Notes under the pieces: generated by a model
Told to the model about the DNA's origin: nothing
The model's database searches: none
Seen by the model: only the letters and a program-made list of their open reading frames with translations
Shown: positions 41,373 through 50,432 of the stretch, in pieces
Numbering within the stretch: position 1 is the stretch's first letter
Layout: every line of letters begins with the position of its first letter
Translations under genes and position numbers: made by a program
Assembly (NCBI GenBank): GCA_004431415.1
Contig: QPMI01000165.1
Coordinates: forward strand, 124,001 to 188,000
DNA length: 64,000 nucleotides
Direction of reading: 5' to 3'
DNA from: Cyanophora paradoxa
Taxonomy: Eukaryota > Glaucocystophyceae > Cyanophorales > Cyanophoraceae

Positions 41373-41396
41373 GACACACACACACACACACACAAG
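41373..41396. repeat. (CA)n microsatellite
   Basis: About 22 bp of CA repeats immediately upstream of the gene at 41424, in an AT-richer leader (cttgtatacatagacacac). Confidence 0.9.
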
Positions 41397-41423
41397 CACG
41401 TGCTCTCTGTGCACGCCGTGACC

Positions 41424-41813
41424 ATGGCATCCTCCCGTCACCACCACGGCCACCACCACCACCACCACGGCGGCGGCCGCGGCCCTCGGCGCGTCGCCCC
41501 CGGTGCCGGCGCTCACGTGCACTGGCACCCGCGCTACCCGCCCTCCGCGCGGGCCGAGTCGCTCTGGGTCTCGGAGCACGTCGACGAGCTGCTGGACGTG
41601 TGGGACGCGCTCGAGGAGTTCCGCTCCTCCTGGGGGCTGCTCGACGCCTGCTCCTTCCCGCAGTTCTGCTCGTTCGTCTGCAGGCACTCGCTCTCCTCCG
41701 GGCCGCACCTGTGCAAGGGGCCCCGCTCCTGGCCGGGCTCGGCCCCCGCCGTTGTTGTCGCCGCCGAGGGCGGCGCCTCGGAGGAGGAACGCCCCTCGTC
41801 GCCTCCGCCGTGA
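41424..41813 (+). CDS. His-rich viral protein, 129 residues
   Basis: MASSRHHHGHHHHHHGGGRG, then VHWHPRYPP, SLWVSEHVDELLDVWDALEE, FRSSWGLLDACSFPQFCSFV, with a Ser/Glu/Pro tail. Intact frame. The histidine cluster could bind metal; the central segment is helical. No family named. Confidence 0.5.
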   Translation: MASSRHHHGHHHHHHGGGRGPRRVAPGAGAHVHWHPRYPPSARAESLWVSEHVDELLDVWDALEEFRSSWGLLDACSFPQFCSFVCRHSLSSGPHLCKGPRSWPGSAPAVVVAAEGGASEEERPSSPPP

Positions 41814-41819
41814 CGATCA

Positions 41820-42163
41820 TGCCGCTGCCGCTTCCTGTTCTCGTCGTCGCCGGCGGGCGCCAACCTGCTGGCAGCAGCCCTCTTCTTCGGGACTGCACCG
41901 GGTACGTGCGCTGGCACCTGCCCCGTGACCCGCGCGGTGCGCAGGTCGGCCCAGAACGCGCGGAGGGCGGGGAGGGCGCGGTCGCGGAACCAGGCGCGGT
42001 CGCGCGGGATCTCGAGGCAGTCGTAGACGGCGGGGATGCTCCGTGGTCGGACGGTCTGGCACGTGTAGGGGGTACACGTTGCCCGGCCCGGCCCGGCCCC
42101 GGCGCGTTGCCTTGGGCCCCGCCCAACTCTTTGCCTGTCACCAGGCAGATATTCTTCAGCTCA
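41820..42163 (-). pseudogene. Probable C-terminal part of a YqaJ-like nuclease
   Basis: Minus-strand reading: ELKNICL, possible intron (GTGACAGG...GTGCCAG), then TVRPRSIPAVYDCLEIPRDR, AWFRDRALPALRAFWADLRT and a basic tail. It lies downstream, on the same strand, of the nuclease N-terminal part at 44839-45191. Pairing is inferred. Confidence 0.35.
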
Positions 42164-42285
42164 TGTCTTCCGCGACGTCCTCTTTCCCCACGCCACCCCC
42201 AGGGCCGCCGCCGCCGATCCGCGTCGTGATGGTTTCGGAGCCGGCCGCCGCGGCACCGGACACGCCCGGCCCGGCGGCCGCGCCT
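42164..42285 (+). pseudogene. N-terminal gene fragment, Pro-rich
   Basis: MSSATSSFPTPPPGPPPPIR then VVMVSEPAAAAPDTPG. Starts with ATG in lower-GC sequence and stops at a junction near 42285. Confidence 0.3.
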
Positions 42286-42795
42286 TTGGCCGCGGGAGTC
42301 GAACATCCTCAGGAAGCGCCTCTCATCCACGCAAGGTGCGAGCAGGTCCCAGAACATGAGCTCTAGGGGAAGGGGCCGGGGCCAGCCGTAGCGGCCGTCG
42401 GGGCCAGCGAAGGATAGGACCCGTGATGTGACGTCGACGTTGGAGGACTCGTCCTCTGTGGCGCGCCCCAGCGTGGCGGAGAGGACCCGGGCCGGCGGCC
42501 GGGCGTGCCCGCCTGTGGCGCCGGCCGGAGGGGGGAATTCAACGGTATCGTCCGTGGGGCGGAACGCGGCGCGCCAGAGGAGGCTGGTGTCGGCCGCTGC
42601 CCCCCCCCGCACGTCCCAGTACTCTACCACGGCCCCAAAGTGGAGGGCGGACGGCCGCCCCGTCCCAAAGATCTCCCGGAATGGTGCCCGCAGCACCGAG
42701 TGGCCGGCCAGGGCGTCCTGCAGCGTGCGCGTGACGTCGAGGGGGCGCGGCTTGCCGCCGCCACGGTCGCCGGCGAGAAGGATCGCGCGCGACAC
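42286..42795 (-). pseudogene. Unrecognised viral protein, N-terminal ~170 residues
   Basis: MSRAILLAGDRGGGKPRPLD, LDVTRTLQDALAGHSVLRAP, LHFGAVVEYWDVRGGAAAD, PRPLPLELMFWDLLAPCVDE and RRFLRMFDSRGQ, then the frame degenerates at the junction near 42290. Confidence 0.4.
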
Positions 42796-42859
42796 CCCGC
42801 GGCCGGTCCTGCCAGACGATTATCCCGGCGGAAATTTCGATCCCACTGGGAAACGCACG

Positions 42860-43218
42860 ATGTCGTCCTGGCTCCTGGGCGGGGCCGCCCGCCAGGCGCC
42901 GGCCGTCCGGCAGCAGCAGCAGCAGCAGCAGCAGCAGCCCCCGCCGCCTCCGCCGCCTTCGCGGCCCCCCAAGAAGGGCACGATCCCGTGGCTCACCCAC
43001 AAGATGGAGCGGAGGGCCCTGCGGGAGATCTACCAGGCCGCGGGGAAGCGGGGCTTCCTGAAGGAGGACCTCCTCCTCCCGAGCCTCGGCATCTCCGCAG
43101 GCCGATTCGCGCTCGACTACCTGTATTACTCGCACGTGAGGAACGCCGAGCGGCGCGGCCGGGCGGCGGCAGCGGCAGCCCGGGCGTTGCCGCCGCCGGG
43201 CGCGGCCGGACCGTCGCC
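42860..43218 (+). pseudogene. N-terminal fragment of a Gln/Pro-rich viral protein
   Basis: MSSWLLGGAARQAPAVRQQQ, nine Gln then seven Pro, PPKKGTIPWLTHKMERRALR, EIYQAAGKRGFLKEDLLLPS and GRFALDYLYYSHVRNAERRG. Ends where the capsid segment begins, in the same direction but another frame. Confidence 0.45.
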
Positions 43219-43880
43219 CGTTTTTTGGCGAGTTCATGGACGCCTGGAGCGAGCTCGCCACCCCCTCGGACCGCTCCCTCGGCCGCCTCATCGGCCACGG
43301 CTCGCAGGCTGACCGCATCACGTGGGCGCAGAGCGACCAGTACCTCTACATCCCGCTCCACTGGTGGTTCAGCCGCTTCCGCGCCCAGGCCCTGCCCATC
43401 GTCGCGCTCCCGCTGCACACGGTGAAGATCACCGTGCACTTCAAGAAGCTCGACGAGGTCGCCGTCGCCTCCGGCGGCGCCACCCTCTCGTCGGCGCCCG
43501 CCTCGGGCGCCATCGAGTCGTGCGTCATTGGGTCGAACCAGGTCTACCTCGACCAGATGGAGCGCACCCTCTTCGCCAACGCCCGCGAGTCGGAGTACCT
43601 GATCGACCTCGTCCAGCATGCCGGCACCGACCAGGTCGCGGCGGGCTCGACCTCCCTGAAGATCCCGATCCGCTTCAACCTCCCCGTCAAGGAGCTCATC
43701 TTCTTCTTCCGGAAGAACACCAGCAAGGCCGCCAAGGACTACTTCAACTACAACGGCGACTACACCGACTTCGGCGACTGGTTCAAGGACTGCACGCTGC
43801 AGCTCAACAACAACAACCGTTTCGCGCCCCGCGACCCGAACTACTTCCGCTTCGTGCAGCCCCTGGAGCACCACACGGTC
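43219..43880 (+). pseudogene. Nucleocytoviricota major capsid protein, internal segment
   Basis: Reads FFGEFMDAWSELATP, then YLYIPLHWWFSRFRAQALPI and LPLHTVKITVHFKKL, the 'L.IPL.FWF.R....ALPLIAL..H.VKI...F' signature of the first jelly roll. It continues into SYLIDLVQHAGTDQ-type residues, then FNLPVKELIFFFRKN and RFAPRDPNYFRFVQPLEHHT. About 220 of the usual 430-550 residues are present. The N-terminal start and the C-terminal part of the second jelly roll are missing. The frame continues without a break into an aminotransferase. Confidence 0.8.
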
Positions 43881-44838
43881 GCCGCGGCCGAGGGGGCGCT
43901 CGCCGGCTCTGGCGGTGCCCAGGCGCGCCGCGTCTTCGTGGCGCTCCAGCACGCCTCCAACGTGACAGGGGCCTTCCAGGACATCGGCGGTATCGCGGAG
44001 GCGCTCAAGCAGAGCGCCGTCCTCCGCGGCCGCTACGTGCTCTTCGTGGACTGCGCCGCCTCCGCCCCGTACGCCCCGCTCGTCATGGCGGCGCCCGAGT
44101 TCGGACCGCGGTCCTTGAGGCCCCCGGGCGAGCTCCGGAGCCTCGCCCTCCCGGACGGGATCCACGTTCACGCCGCCGCCTTCTCACCCCACAAGCTCGT
44201 GGGCGGCCAGGAGGCCCCCGGTGTGCTCGTCGCGCACGCCAGCCTCTTCGTCGAGGACGTGCCCTACCAGCCGGGCGGCGGCACCGTCTGGGCCGCGACC
44301 GGCGGCCGCATCGGCTACCACGACGACCCCGAGGCCCGCGAGGCCGGCGGGACGCCCTCGATCCTGGGCATCATCCGCGCGGGGTTCGCCATCGAGATAC
44401 AGAAGGCGTTTCTGCACTACATCGGCCTCGCCGACCAGGCCCTCTGCGCCGTGCTGGACGAGTTTGAATCTTCGGGGGCGACGAGGGCGTGCGGGATCAG
44501 CCGCATCCACCTCCCGGCGGGGGCGGCGGCGGCCCAGCGCCCCCCTCACCGCAGCCCGATCCTGTCCTTCTGGCTCAGGGCCGGCGCCCGCTGCCACGTC
44601 CGCCCCCAGCTCCTCACGGTGCTCCTCAACGACCTCTTCGGCATCCAGGCCCGCGCGGGGGTCTCGTGCGCCGCGCTCCTGGCGCAGTGGGTCTCCGGCG
44701 GCGAGGCCTGGGCCGAGGAGGCCTACCGCGCCATCGAGGACCCCAATGCCGGCTGCCCCAGCTGGTACGGCTGGACCCGCGTGACCCTGCACTTCACCAT
44801 GCGCCCGGCGGTCGTGGGGTACATCCTCGTGATCCTGG
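43881..44838 (+). pseudogene. Class V PLP aminotransferase (cysteine-desulfurase-like), C-terminal two-thirds
   Basis: RRVFVALQHASNVTGAFQDI, YVLFVDCAASAPYAPLVM (cofactor Asp), then FSPHKLVGGQEAPGVLVAH with the Schiff-base Lys in the HK motif, GRIGYHDDPEAREAGGTPSI and GWTRVTLHFTMRPAVVGYIL near the end. This is the class V fold order. The N-terminal ~130 residues are absent, and the segment follows the capsid segment in frame (one frame from 43236 to 44954). Confidence 0.7.
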
Positions 44839-45191
44839 ATGTGGGGCCACACGCGCTGCTGTCGGTTCTTGACCTCGAGCACCTCGCCGGTCCCCTCAAT
44901 GATCCCGTCCAGGCGCCCGCACAGGAGCAGCGTGGGGCGGCCCGGCCCCGGTAGCGGCAGCTCACGGTGGTGGAGGGCGATGTTCGAGCCGCGGATGACC
45001 CGGCGGCCGGCGTGCCGCTCGAAGGCCTCGACCGAGGCCGACTCGAGCGCCATGCCGGCCTCGCGCGCCTTCGCCACCTGCTCCGGCACCAGGTCGCGCC
45101 GGGGCCGCGCCCGCCGGCTGGTGGGGTTGCGCGCGATGGCCGCGTCGTAGCTCTCGGGCGACGCCGCCGGCCGGCAGCCCAAGTCGTTCAA
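44839..45191 (-). pseudogene. YqaJ/PD-(D/E)XK nuclease-like, N-terminal part
   Basis: Reads MALESASVEAFERHAGRRVI, LLLCGRLDGIIEGTGEVLEV then KNRQQRVWPHIQDHED. 'GRLDGI......VLEVKNR' supplies the D and ExK catalytic residues seen in giant-virus YqaJ-type recombination nucleases. Cut after IQDHED, where the family continues. The rest may be at 41820-42163. Confidence 0.55.
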
Positions 45192-45194
45192 ATC

Positions 45195-45371
45195 GTCTCC
45201 GCCGGCCGGCTACTCCGCCTCCATGAACGGCGCGGTGGTCTCCTTCGAGGGCGGCGGCACGGGGACGCTGGGCAGCCCCGCGGCGACCACCATGTACCTC
45301 TCCCGCTCGGACCTCCCGGGCCAGGTCGCGCTCACGAAGCAGGCGATGGCGGCTGAGGCGCCGCCGGTATA
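45195..45371 (+). pseudogene. C-terminal gene fragment
   Basis: Reads YSASMNGAVVSFEGGGTGTL, TMYLSRSDLPGQVALTKQAM and ends AEAPPV at TAA. Unrecognised; no start. Confidence 0.3.
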
Positions 45372-45389
45372 ACGCCGGCGCCCGCATCT

Positions 45390-45886
45390 TCATTCGTCGT
45401 CGTCGGCGGCGGCGTCGGCGGCGCTTCGGCGGCGGTAGAAGTACCGGCGACCGCGGCCTGCGCGATGGCCGTATGGACCGCCTCCGTCAGCGGCCCCTGG
45501 GGCTGGGCCTGGGCCTGGGCCCGGGCCTGGGCGATGGCAGCGGCCTGGCGCGCGGCCTCGCACTGCGAGCACTGGGCCGCCGCCGCCGCGGCGCGGCGGG
45601 CCTGGGCCTCGGCGGCCTGGGCCTCGCGCATCCGCTGCACCCTGCAGTAGAGGTAGTAGCACCCCGCAAAGACGACCACCGCGGCCGCGGCCGCACTCGA
45701 CCTGCTCGCGTGCCGAGGGCCGGCCTGCCGGGCGGCCGGCCGCCGGAACATCGCGGCCGTCCGCTCCGGCCCCTGCGGCCACGTGGCCCTCTGCGTGCCC
45801 TGCGCGGGCGCGGCGGGCGCGCGGGTCTGCCCCGCCCCCCGCTGCGGCCGGGCGCTGCAGCTGGCCACAACAGCCTCCACGCTCAT
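45390..45886 (-). CDS. Ala/Gln-rich protein with one membrane helix
   Basis: MSVEAVVASCSARPQRGAGQ start (45886). Membrane helix AAAAAVVVFAGCYYLYCRVQ followed by an Ala/Gln/Arg coiled-coil-like region with CSQCE. The 3' frame may read on to 45332 through the neighbouring fragment. Its start is 3 bp from the stop of the coiled-coil gene upstream. Confidence 0.45.
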
Positions 45887-46937
45887 CGAGCTCCTGCCTT
45901 AGTAGCCGTAGTAGTAGTCCTGGTTGTAGCCGCCGTGGTCACGAGGTGCTGGAGCCCGCGCGCCGCGTCGCGGGTCGAGAGGCGCCCGGCCCGGTGCGCG
46001 AGGAGGAGCTCGTCCAGGGTGCTGCCGTGCCCGCCCCGGCAGGCGCTCACCTGGGGGGGGGGGGGGGGCGCCCGCCGACGATCAGAGCGCGTGCACACGT
46101 ACGTACGGACCGTGCCTCACTCACCATCGCGCCCACGTTGTCCCCGAAACCCCACGTGCCCGCCACCCACGCATGACACGATGCGACCTCACACACGGCC
46201 ACCACGCAGTGGCGCGAGCCCAGGCACGAGACGATGGCGATGGCCGACCCGTCCGGGGCGGCGGCTGCGTCGGGGGGCGGGGGCGGGGGCGCCGATCCGG
46301 GGGCGGAGGGGGCCGCGGCCTCGAACTCTCGGATCCCGGCCTCCAGCCGGGCCTGCGATTCTGCCAGCTGGGCCTGCAGGACGGCCTTCTCCCGCTGGCA
46401 TTCGGCCAGCTGTTCTCCCCTCGCCGCCAGGTCGGCTTCCAGTGCGGCCCAGCCCAGTTGAAGCCGTTCAAGGGCCCGTCTACATGCAGCCAATTCCCCT
46501 CTGCAGTCCCCAAGCTTGCGGGACTCCAACGTTAATGCCCGCTTGCGGTCTTCCAGCTCAGCTGCCGTCTGGTCCGCGCGCCTCCGCTGTTCGACGGCCT
46601 CGGCGCCCGCCTGCTGTTCCCTGGCCCGAGCGGCCTGGAGCTCGGCCTCCAGGTCGTTGATCTCGGCATCCCTGGCCTGCAGCTGCCCCGCTAGATCCGC
46701 CACCCGCCGCTGGCAATCGGCCAGCAGCTCCTGCCCTCCCGCGCCGGCGGCGGCGGCGGCCGCCGCCTCCGCTTGCTGTCCGAGCTGCTGCTGAGCCGCC
46801 GCTAGCCGTGCCCGGAGATCCATGTTCCGCGCCCCAACCCTCTGCAGCTCCCGGCTCGCCTCCCGCAGCCGGTCTTCACAGTCCTGCCCGGGCATCGGGG
46901 CGGGAGGCGAGGGGGGCCGAATATCGATAGACAACAA
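45883..46937 (-). CDS. Spliced coiled-coil protein (two exons)
   Basis: Exon 1 (46937-46125; first Met MLSIDIRPPSPPAPMPGQDC or an internal Met at 46895) encodes a long Ala/Glu/Gln/Arg coiled coil, e.g. ELQRVGARNMDLRARLAAAQ. A Cys-containing region follows: IAIVSCLGSRHCVVAVCEV, HAWVAGTWGFGDNVGAM. A 74-bp intron, 46051-46124, starts GTGAGTG and ends in a C-run plus CAG. Exon 2 gives VSACRGGHGSTLDELLLAHR to the stop at 45883. Frame is kept across the intron. Function unknown. Confidence 0.55.
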
Positions 46938-47204
46938 TCCGCCTCCACCGTCCTCCGGTGGACGACGCCGGTGATCGAACTGCCCGCCGCCGGCTTCACG
47001 TCCAAGCGCTCCTCGAACGCTGCGAGGGCCTGCCTGCTGCTCCCCAGCCTGCAGCAGTGTGTGTCAGTCGGCCGGGGGCCGCACGCGGCGGCCGGCCGGG
47101 GCGCGCACGACTTGAGTCCATCGTGAGGCGCACACTCGGGAGCAGCGTTGTTGTTGCCATGCAGCAGCAGGAAGCACACTACTACGGGGGGGATAGATGA
47201 TATT
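46938..47204. other. Non-coding gap with no clear gene
   Basis: Short frames on both strands; none shows a domain or start context. It probably contains the upstream region of the coiled-coil gene. The sequence tactacggggggga lies at its right edge. Confidence 0.3.
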
Positions 47205-48225
47205 TCAACGGGCGCGGGGGCCCGCCCGCGCCCTCCACTCCGCCCGCACCGCCCCGAAGATGCTCTCCGACTCGACCGGGCCCCAGCGCTCCGGGAAGGG
47301 GGGCGGCCAGCGCCCGATCGCGACGGCCTCCACGAACTCGGGCCCGCCCACGTACGAGGCGACCCGCCACCAGGCGCCCTGGAGGAGGAAGCCCACCGCG
47401 CAGAGGGACGGGCCGGCGCGGTCCAGCGCGGCGCGCAGTCCGGCGCGGCAGGCGCAGGCGTACGCCGGGTCGGACACCATGAGCGCCGGGCGGAAGGGGA
47501 GGAGCGGCGGCGGCGCCGATGGCCGCCCCGCCTCCGCCGGTCTGAAGCTCAGCGCCCGTGCCGCCCCCTCCACCAGCGCCGCCGCCGCCAGCGCCGCCTC
47601 GATCGCCGCCTGCGCCTGCGGTGCGTGGGGCCCGGCCACACGCGCGCGGCGCACGCATGCGAACCTCGGCCGACCCGCAGCGGGCCGCGTACGCCTCCCT
47701 GCTCTCGGGGGCCACGGGGAAGGCCGGCGGCGCAGGCGCCGGCGGGGTGACGAGCCCCGTCACGGCGGCCATGCGCAGGAGGAGGGAGGGGTCGCCCTGG
47801 ACGGCACCTGGCAGATCTGCAGTCGGGGGGAGGCCGGCGAGCTCGTCGTCGCCGCTGCCCGGAACGACGGCCGCCGACGCCGTGAGCCAGAGGGCCGGCT
47901 CGTCCAGGGGGCGCACGGCCGCGCGGACGTGGCCCCCGTACAGGGAAGGGGCGGGCGGGCCCCACTGCACGAGCCAGTGGTCGGCGGCCCCGTGGTCGGA
48001 GCGGAAGTTCTGGCGGAAGTACGGCTGGCCGAGGGCGTCGCGCGAGAGGCAGGCCTCGGGCGCGCCCTCGGCGGACTCGATGCGCACGAGTACGTGCCGC
48101 GCCCTCTCGGCGCCGTCGTTGACGAGGTGCGCGGTGTAGTTGTGCACGACGGTCGCCCCGCCCCCCGCCGCGTCGGGCCAGGAGAGCGTGAAGTGGGTGG
48201 CGAGGGGAGGAGGGGGCGCCGCCAT
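47205..48225 (-). CDS. Hypothetical spliced viral protein, 323 residues
   Basis: Exon 1 (48225-47665, 187 codons) starts MAAPPPPLATHFTLSWPDAA and includes VVHNYTAHLVNDGAERARHV and ADHWLVQWGPPAPSLYGGHV. Intron 47616-47664 (49 bp, GT-AG). Exon 2 (47615-47205) includes PFRPALMVSDPAYACACRAG and LCAVGFLLQGAWWRVASYVG. Both exons keep one frame. A beta-rich N-terminal domain is likely. No family recognised. Confidence 0.55.
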
Positions 48226-48263
48226 TGGCGCGGGAAGCGAGTAGTAGGGCGCGAATATATTTA

Positions 48264-48940
48264 ATTCGTGGGCCGCACGCCCGGCGGGGCCTGGAGGCGC
48301 CAGTGAAGCTCGGAGAGCGCATCAATGACACCCTGGACCAGGAAGGCTAACGGGTCCTTGATGCCGCGCGCACTCAGGGCCATTCGCTCGGAGTTGGCGT
48401 CGCCGAGGGCCGCCATCCGGCCGACAGCGCCGAGGCGCCCGGACCGGCGCCCGCCGCCGCCGCCGCCTCCTCGGCCGCTGCAAGGGCGCGCAAGGCCTCG
48501 GCCGCCCGCGCGACGCGCTCCGCCCCCTCCAGCGAGCAGCGCATGAAGATGGCCACGTCGTATGCGTTGGCGTCCATGGGGATACCCGACGTACACGGCG
48601 TGCGCGCGGCGAAGAGGAGGGCGGTGAAGTGATCGACGCCGATCCACAGCTCGCCGGCCCGCGAGTCCTGGAGAAGGGTGTTCAGCCTGTCCTGCTCGGT
48701 CCTGCAGCTACCGCCGCCCCGGTCCTGGCAGTCCTTTCTTGCACGTGCCTCCCTGTTGCAGTAGGGGGCGTTGTAGTCCGGGCCCGGGATGGGCCAGTCC
48801 CTCCACGAATAGATGGGCACGGGGGCCTCCCCGAGCCCAGATCTGCGGGCTCGCGCCCGGTAGCCTGATTTTGGGTAGTAAAAATAATAATACGATCCGG
48901 GCTCCGATGCCGGCTCGTCGAGCCATGACCATGTCGGCAG
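48264..48940 (-). CDS. Hypothetical viral protein with one frameshift
   Basis: Reads YYYFYYPKSGYRARARRSGL, YSWRDWPIPGPDYNAPYCNR, LNTLLQDSRAGELWIGVDHF. After a shift in an Ala/Gly-rich stretch near 48430 it continues ANSERMALSARGIKDPLAFL and ends LQAPPGVRPTN. The upper end joins another fragment. Confidence 0.4.
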
Positions 48941-49330
48941 GGCCACGGCTGCCGGGCTCCCCGCCAATCACGACCGTCTTGACCTCCGTTGCCGCCTCGG
49001 GGCCGCCGGAGATCTCCTCGATCTTCGGGGGCCCTCCCGGCGCCGCCTGCTGCTGCGGCGCCGGCGGACCCCCCATGGAGAGGATGTCGATGCGCACGAA
49101 CTCGTCGGGCGGGGGGAAGGGCAGCGGGGCCCCGAGCACGTCGCCCGGGATGACCGAGAGGAGGTCGGGGCCGAGCGAGTTCATGAGGCCCATCACGCCG
49201 GCCCCGATGGGGGCGGGGATCCCGAGGCCGGCCGCGGGGCCCTTCATCTTGTACTCGGTCGCCGGTGGCGGGGGCGCAGGCGCGGCGGCCTGCTGCTGTG
49301 GCTGGCCGCCGCCGCCGCCGCCCCTAAAGT
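48941..49330 (-). pseudogene. Fragment of a Pro/Gln-rich viral protein
   Basis: MKGPAAGLGIPAPIGAGVMG, LMNSLGPDLLSVIPGDVLGA, DEFVRIDILSMGGPPAPQQQ, VKTVVIGGEPGSRGPADMVM. Met at 49247 may be internal. Ends at a join near 48935. Confidence 0.35.
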
Positions 49331-49334
49331 GCGC

Positions 49335-49545
49335 GACGGCGGGGGGGGCGGACCGACGCCGGCGTGCGCCGCCTCCTCAAGATGCGCGTGCCCGTCACGG
49401 AGGTCGCCTTCGCCGTCTACGTGATCGACAACGACGCGGAGGGGGCCGGCGGCGGCAGGGGCTGCTATGTGGGCTTCGAGGGGACCACCACCGTCGAGGC
49501 GGCCCTCCTCGACGCCGACGTGCCGGCCGGCTTCCTCTATATACT
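49335..49545 (+). pseudogene. Gene fragment before the tail-fibre array
   Basis: Reads RRLLKMRVPVTEVAFAVYVI, GCYVGFEGTTTVEAALLDAD, VPAGFLY, then switches at about 49545 to the antisense of the tail-fibre C-terminus. Confidence 0.35.
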
Positions 49546-50034
49546 GCCGGGTTGGGTGATGTTGCCGAAATCTGTCGCCCCGGTCTCGCCCGTGGCGCCC
49601 CCCACGAAGAGGTTGCGGCTGATGTAGGCACCGCCGCGGCAGACCAGGGCTCCAGTGGGTGCTGTCGCCCCCTGCGTTGTGTTTGTGATCGTCACCACGC
49701 CCCCGATTGCGGCGGTCCCGTTCGTCAGGGTCATCGTTCCGTTCGTCGAGCTGTAGTTGCCCGTCACCGTCACAGAACCCCCCAGCGTTGTAGCCCCCGT
49801 CACGCCCAAGGTGCCCCCCACCGAGGTGTTGTTGGACAGCGTCGCGACCCCCGTCACCCCGAGCGTACCCCCAACGGAGGCATTGGCCAGCGTCGTGTTC
49901 CCCGTCACCCCGAGCGTCCCCCCCACCGAGGCATTGGCCAGCGTCGTGTTCCCCGTCACCCCAAGCGTGCCTCCTACCGAGGCGTTCCCCAGCGTGGTCG
50001 CCCCTGTCACCCCAAGCGTACCCTTCTTGTCATC
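49546..50034 (-). CDS. Tail-fibre-like LGVTG-repeat protein, C-terminal part
   Basis: Repeats of TLGVTGNTTLANASVGG run to a non-repeat end (GALVCRGGAYISRNLFVGGA, then DFGNITQPGSI). Such ~16-residue beta-repeat stalks occur in phage and giant-virus fibres, and the non-repeat end is probably the tip. Separated from the larger array by the insert at 50035-50432. Confidence 0.6.
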
Positions 50035-50432
50035 TTCGGCGCGGGAACGCTTGGAAGAGGACCTGTGCGCGCGCACGGGCCGGCGATCGGAACCGGACGG
50101 GGGCGCGGGCCGCGCGCGCTGCGAGCTGCTGTGTAGGTGCACTTACATGCCTGGAGCCGAGCTGGAGCCGCGCTGGAGGCGAGATGACGTGGCACCAACG
50201 ACGTACCCCCCCTCAATGACGTACCCCGTCACGCGGTCGCATCCGATGTGTGGGCCCGGGCGCACCGAACGCTTACGATACGCGCGCGACGGCTCTGAAG
50301 AAGCTCTTCTGCGCGCGCGGCAGGCCCCTGGGCCGCGCTGGAGGCGAGATGACGTGGCACCAACGACGTACCCCCCCTCAATGACGTACCCCGTCACGCG
50401 GTCGCATCCGATGTGTGGGCCCGGGCGCACGT
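50035..50432. other. 398-bp insert splitting the tail-fibre gene
   Basis: Unrelated to the flanking repeats. Its left part encodes a basic minus-strand stretch (RSSSKRSRAEDDKK, nuclear-signal-like). The rest is two 98-bp direct repeats separated by 67 bp. Host-like composition with GTACCCCC strings typical of the introns in the first 20 kb. Confidence 0.6.
50168..50430. repeat. 98-bp direct repeats (50168-50265 and 50333-50430)
   Basis: Exact copies starting ccgcgctggaggcgagatga and ending gggcccgggcgcac. The spacer starts cgaacgcttacg. Confidence 0.95.
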
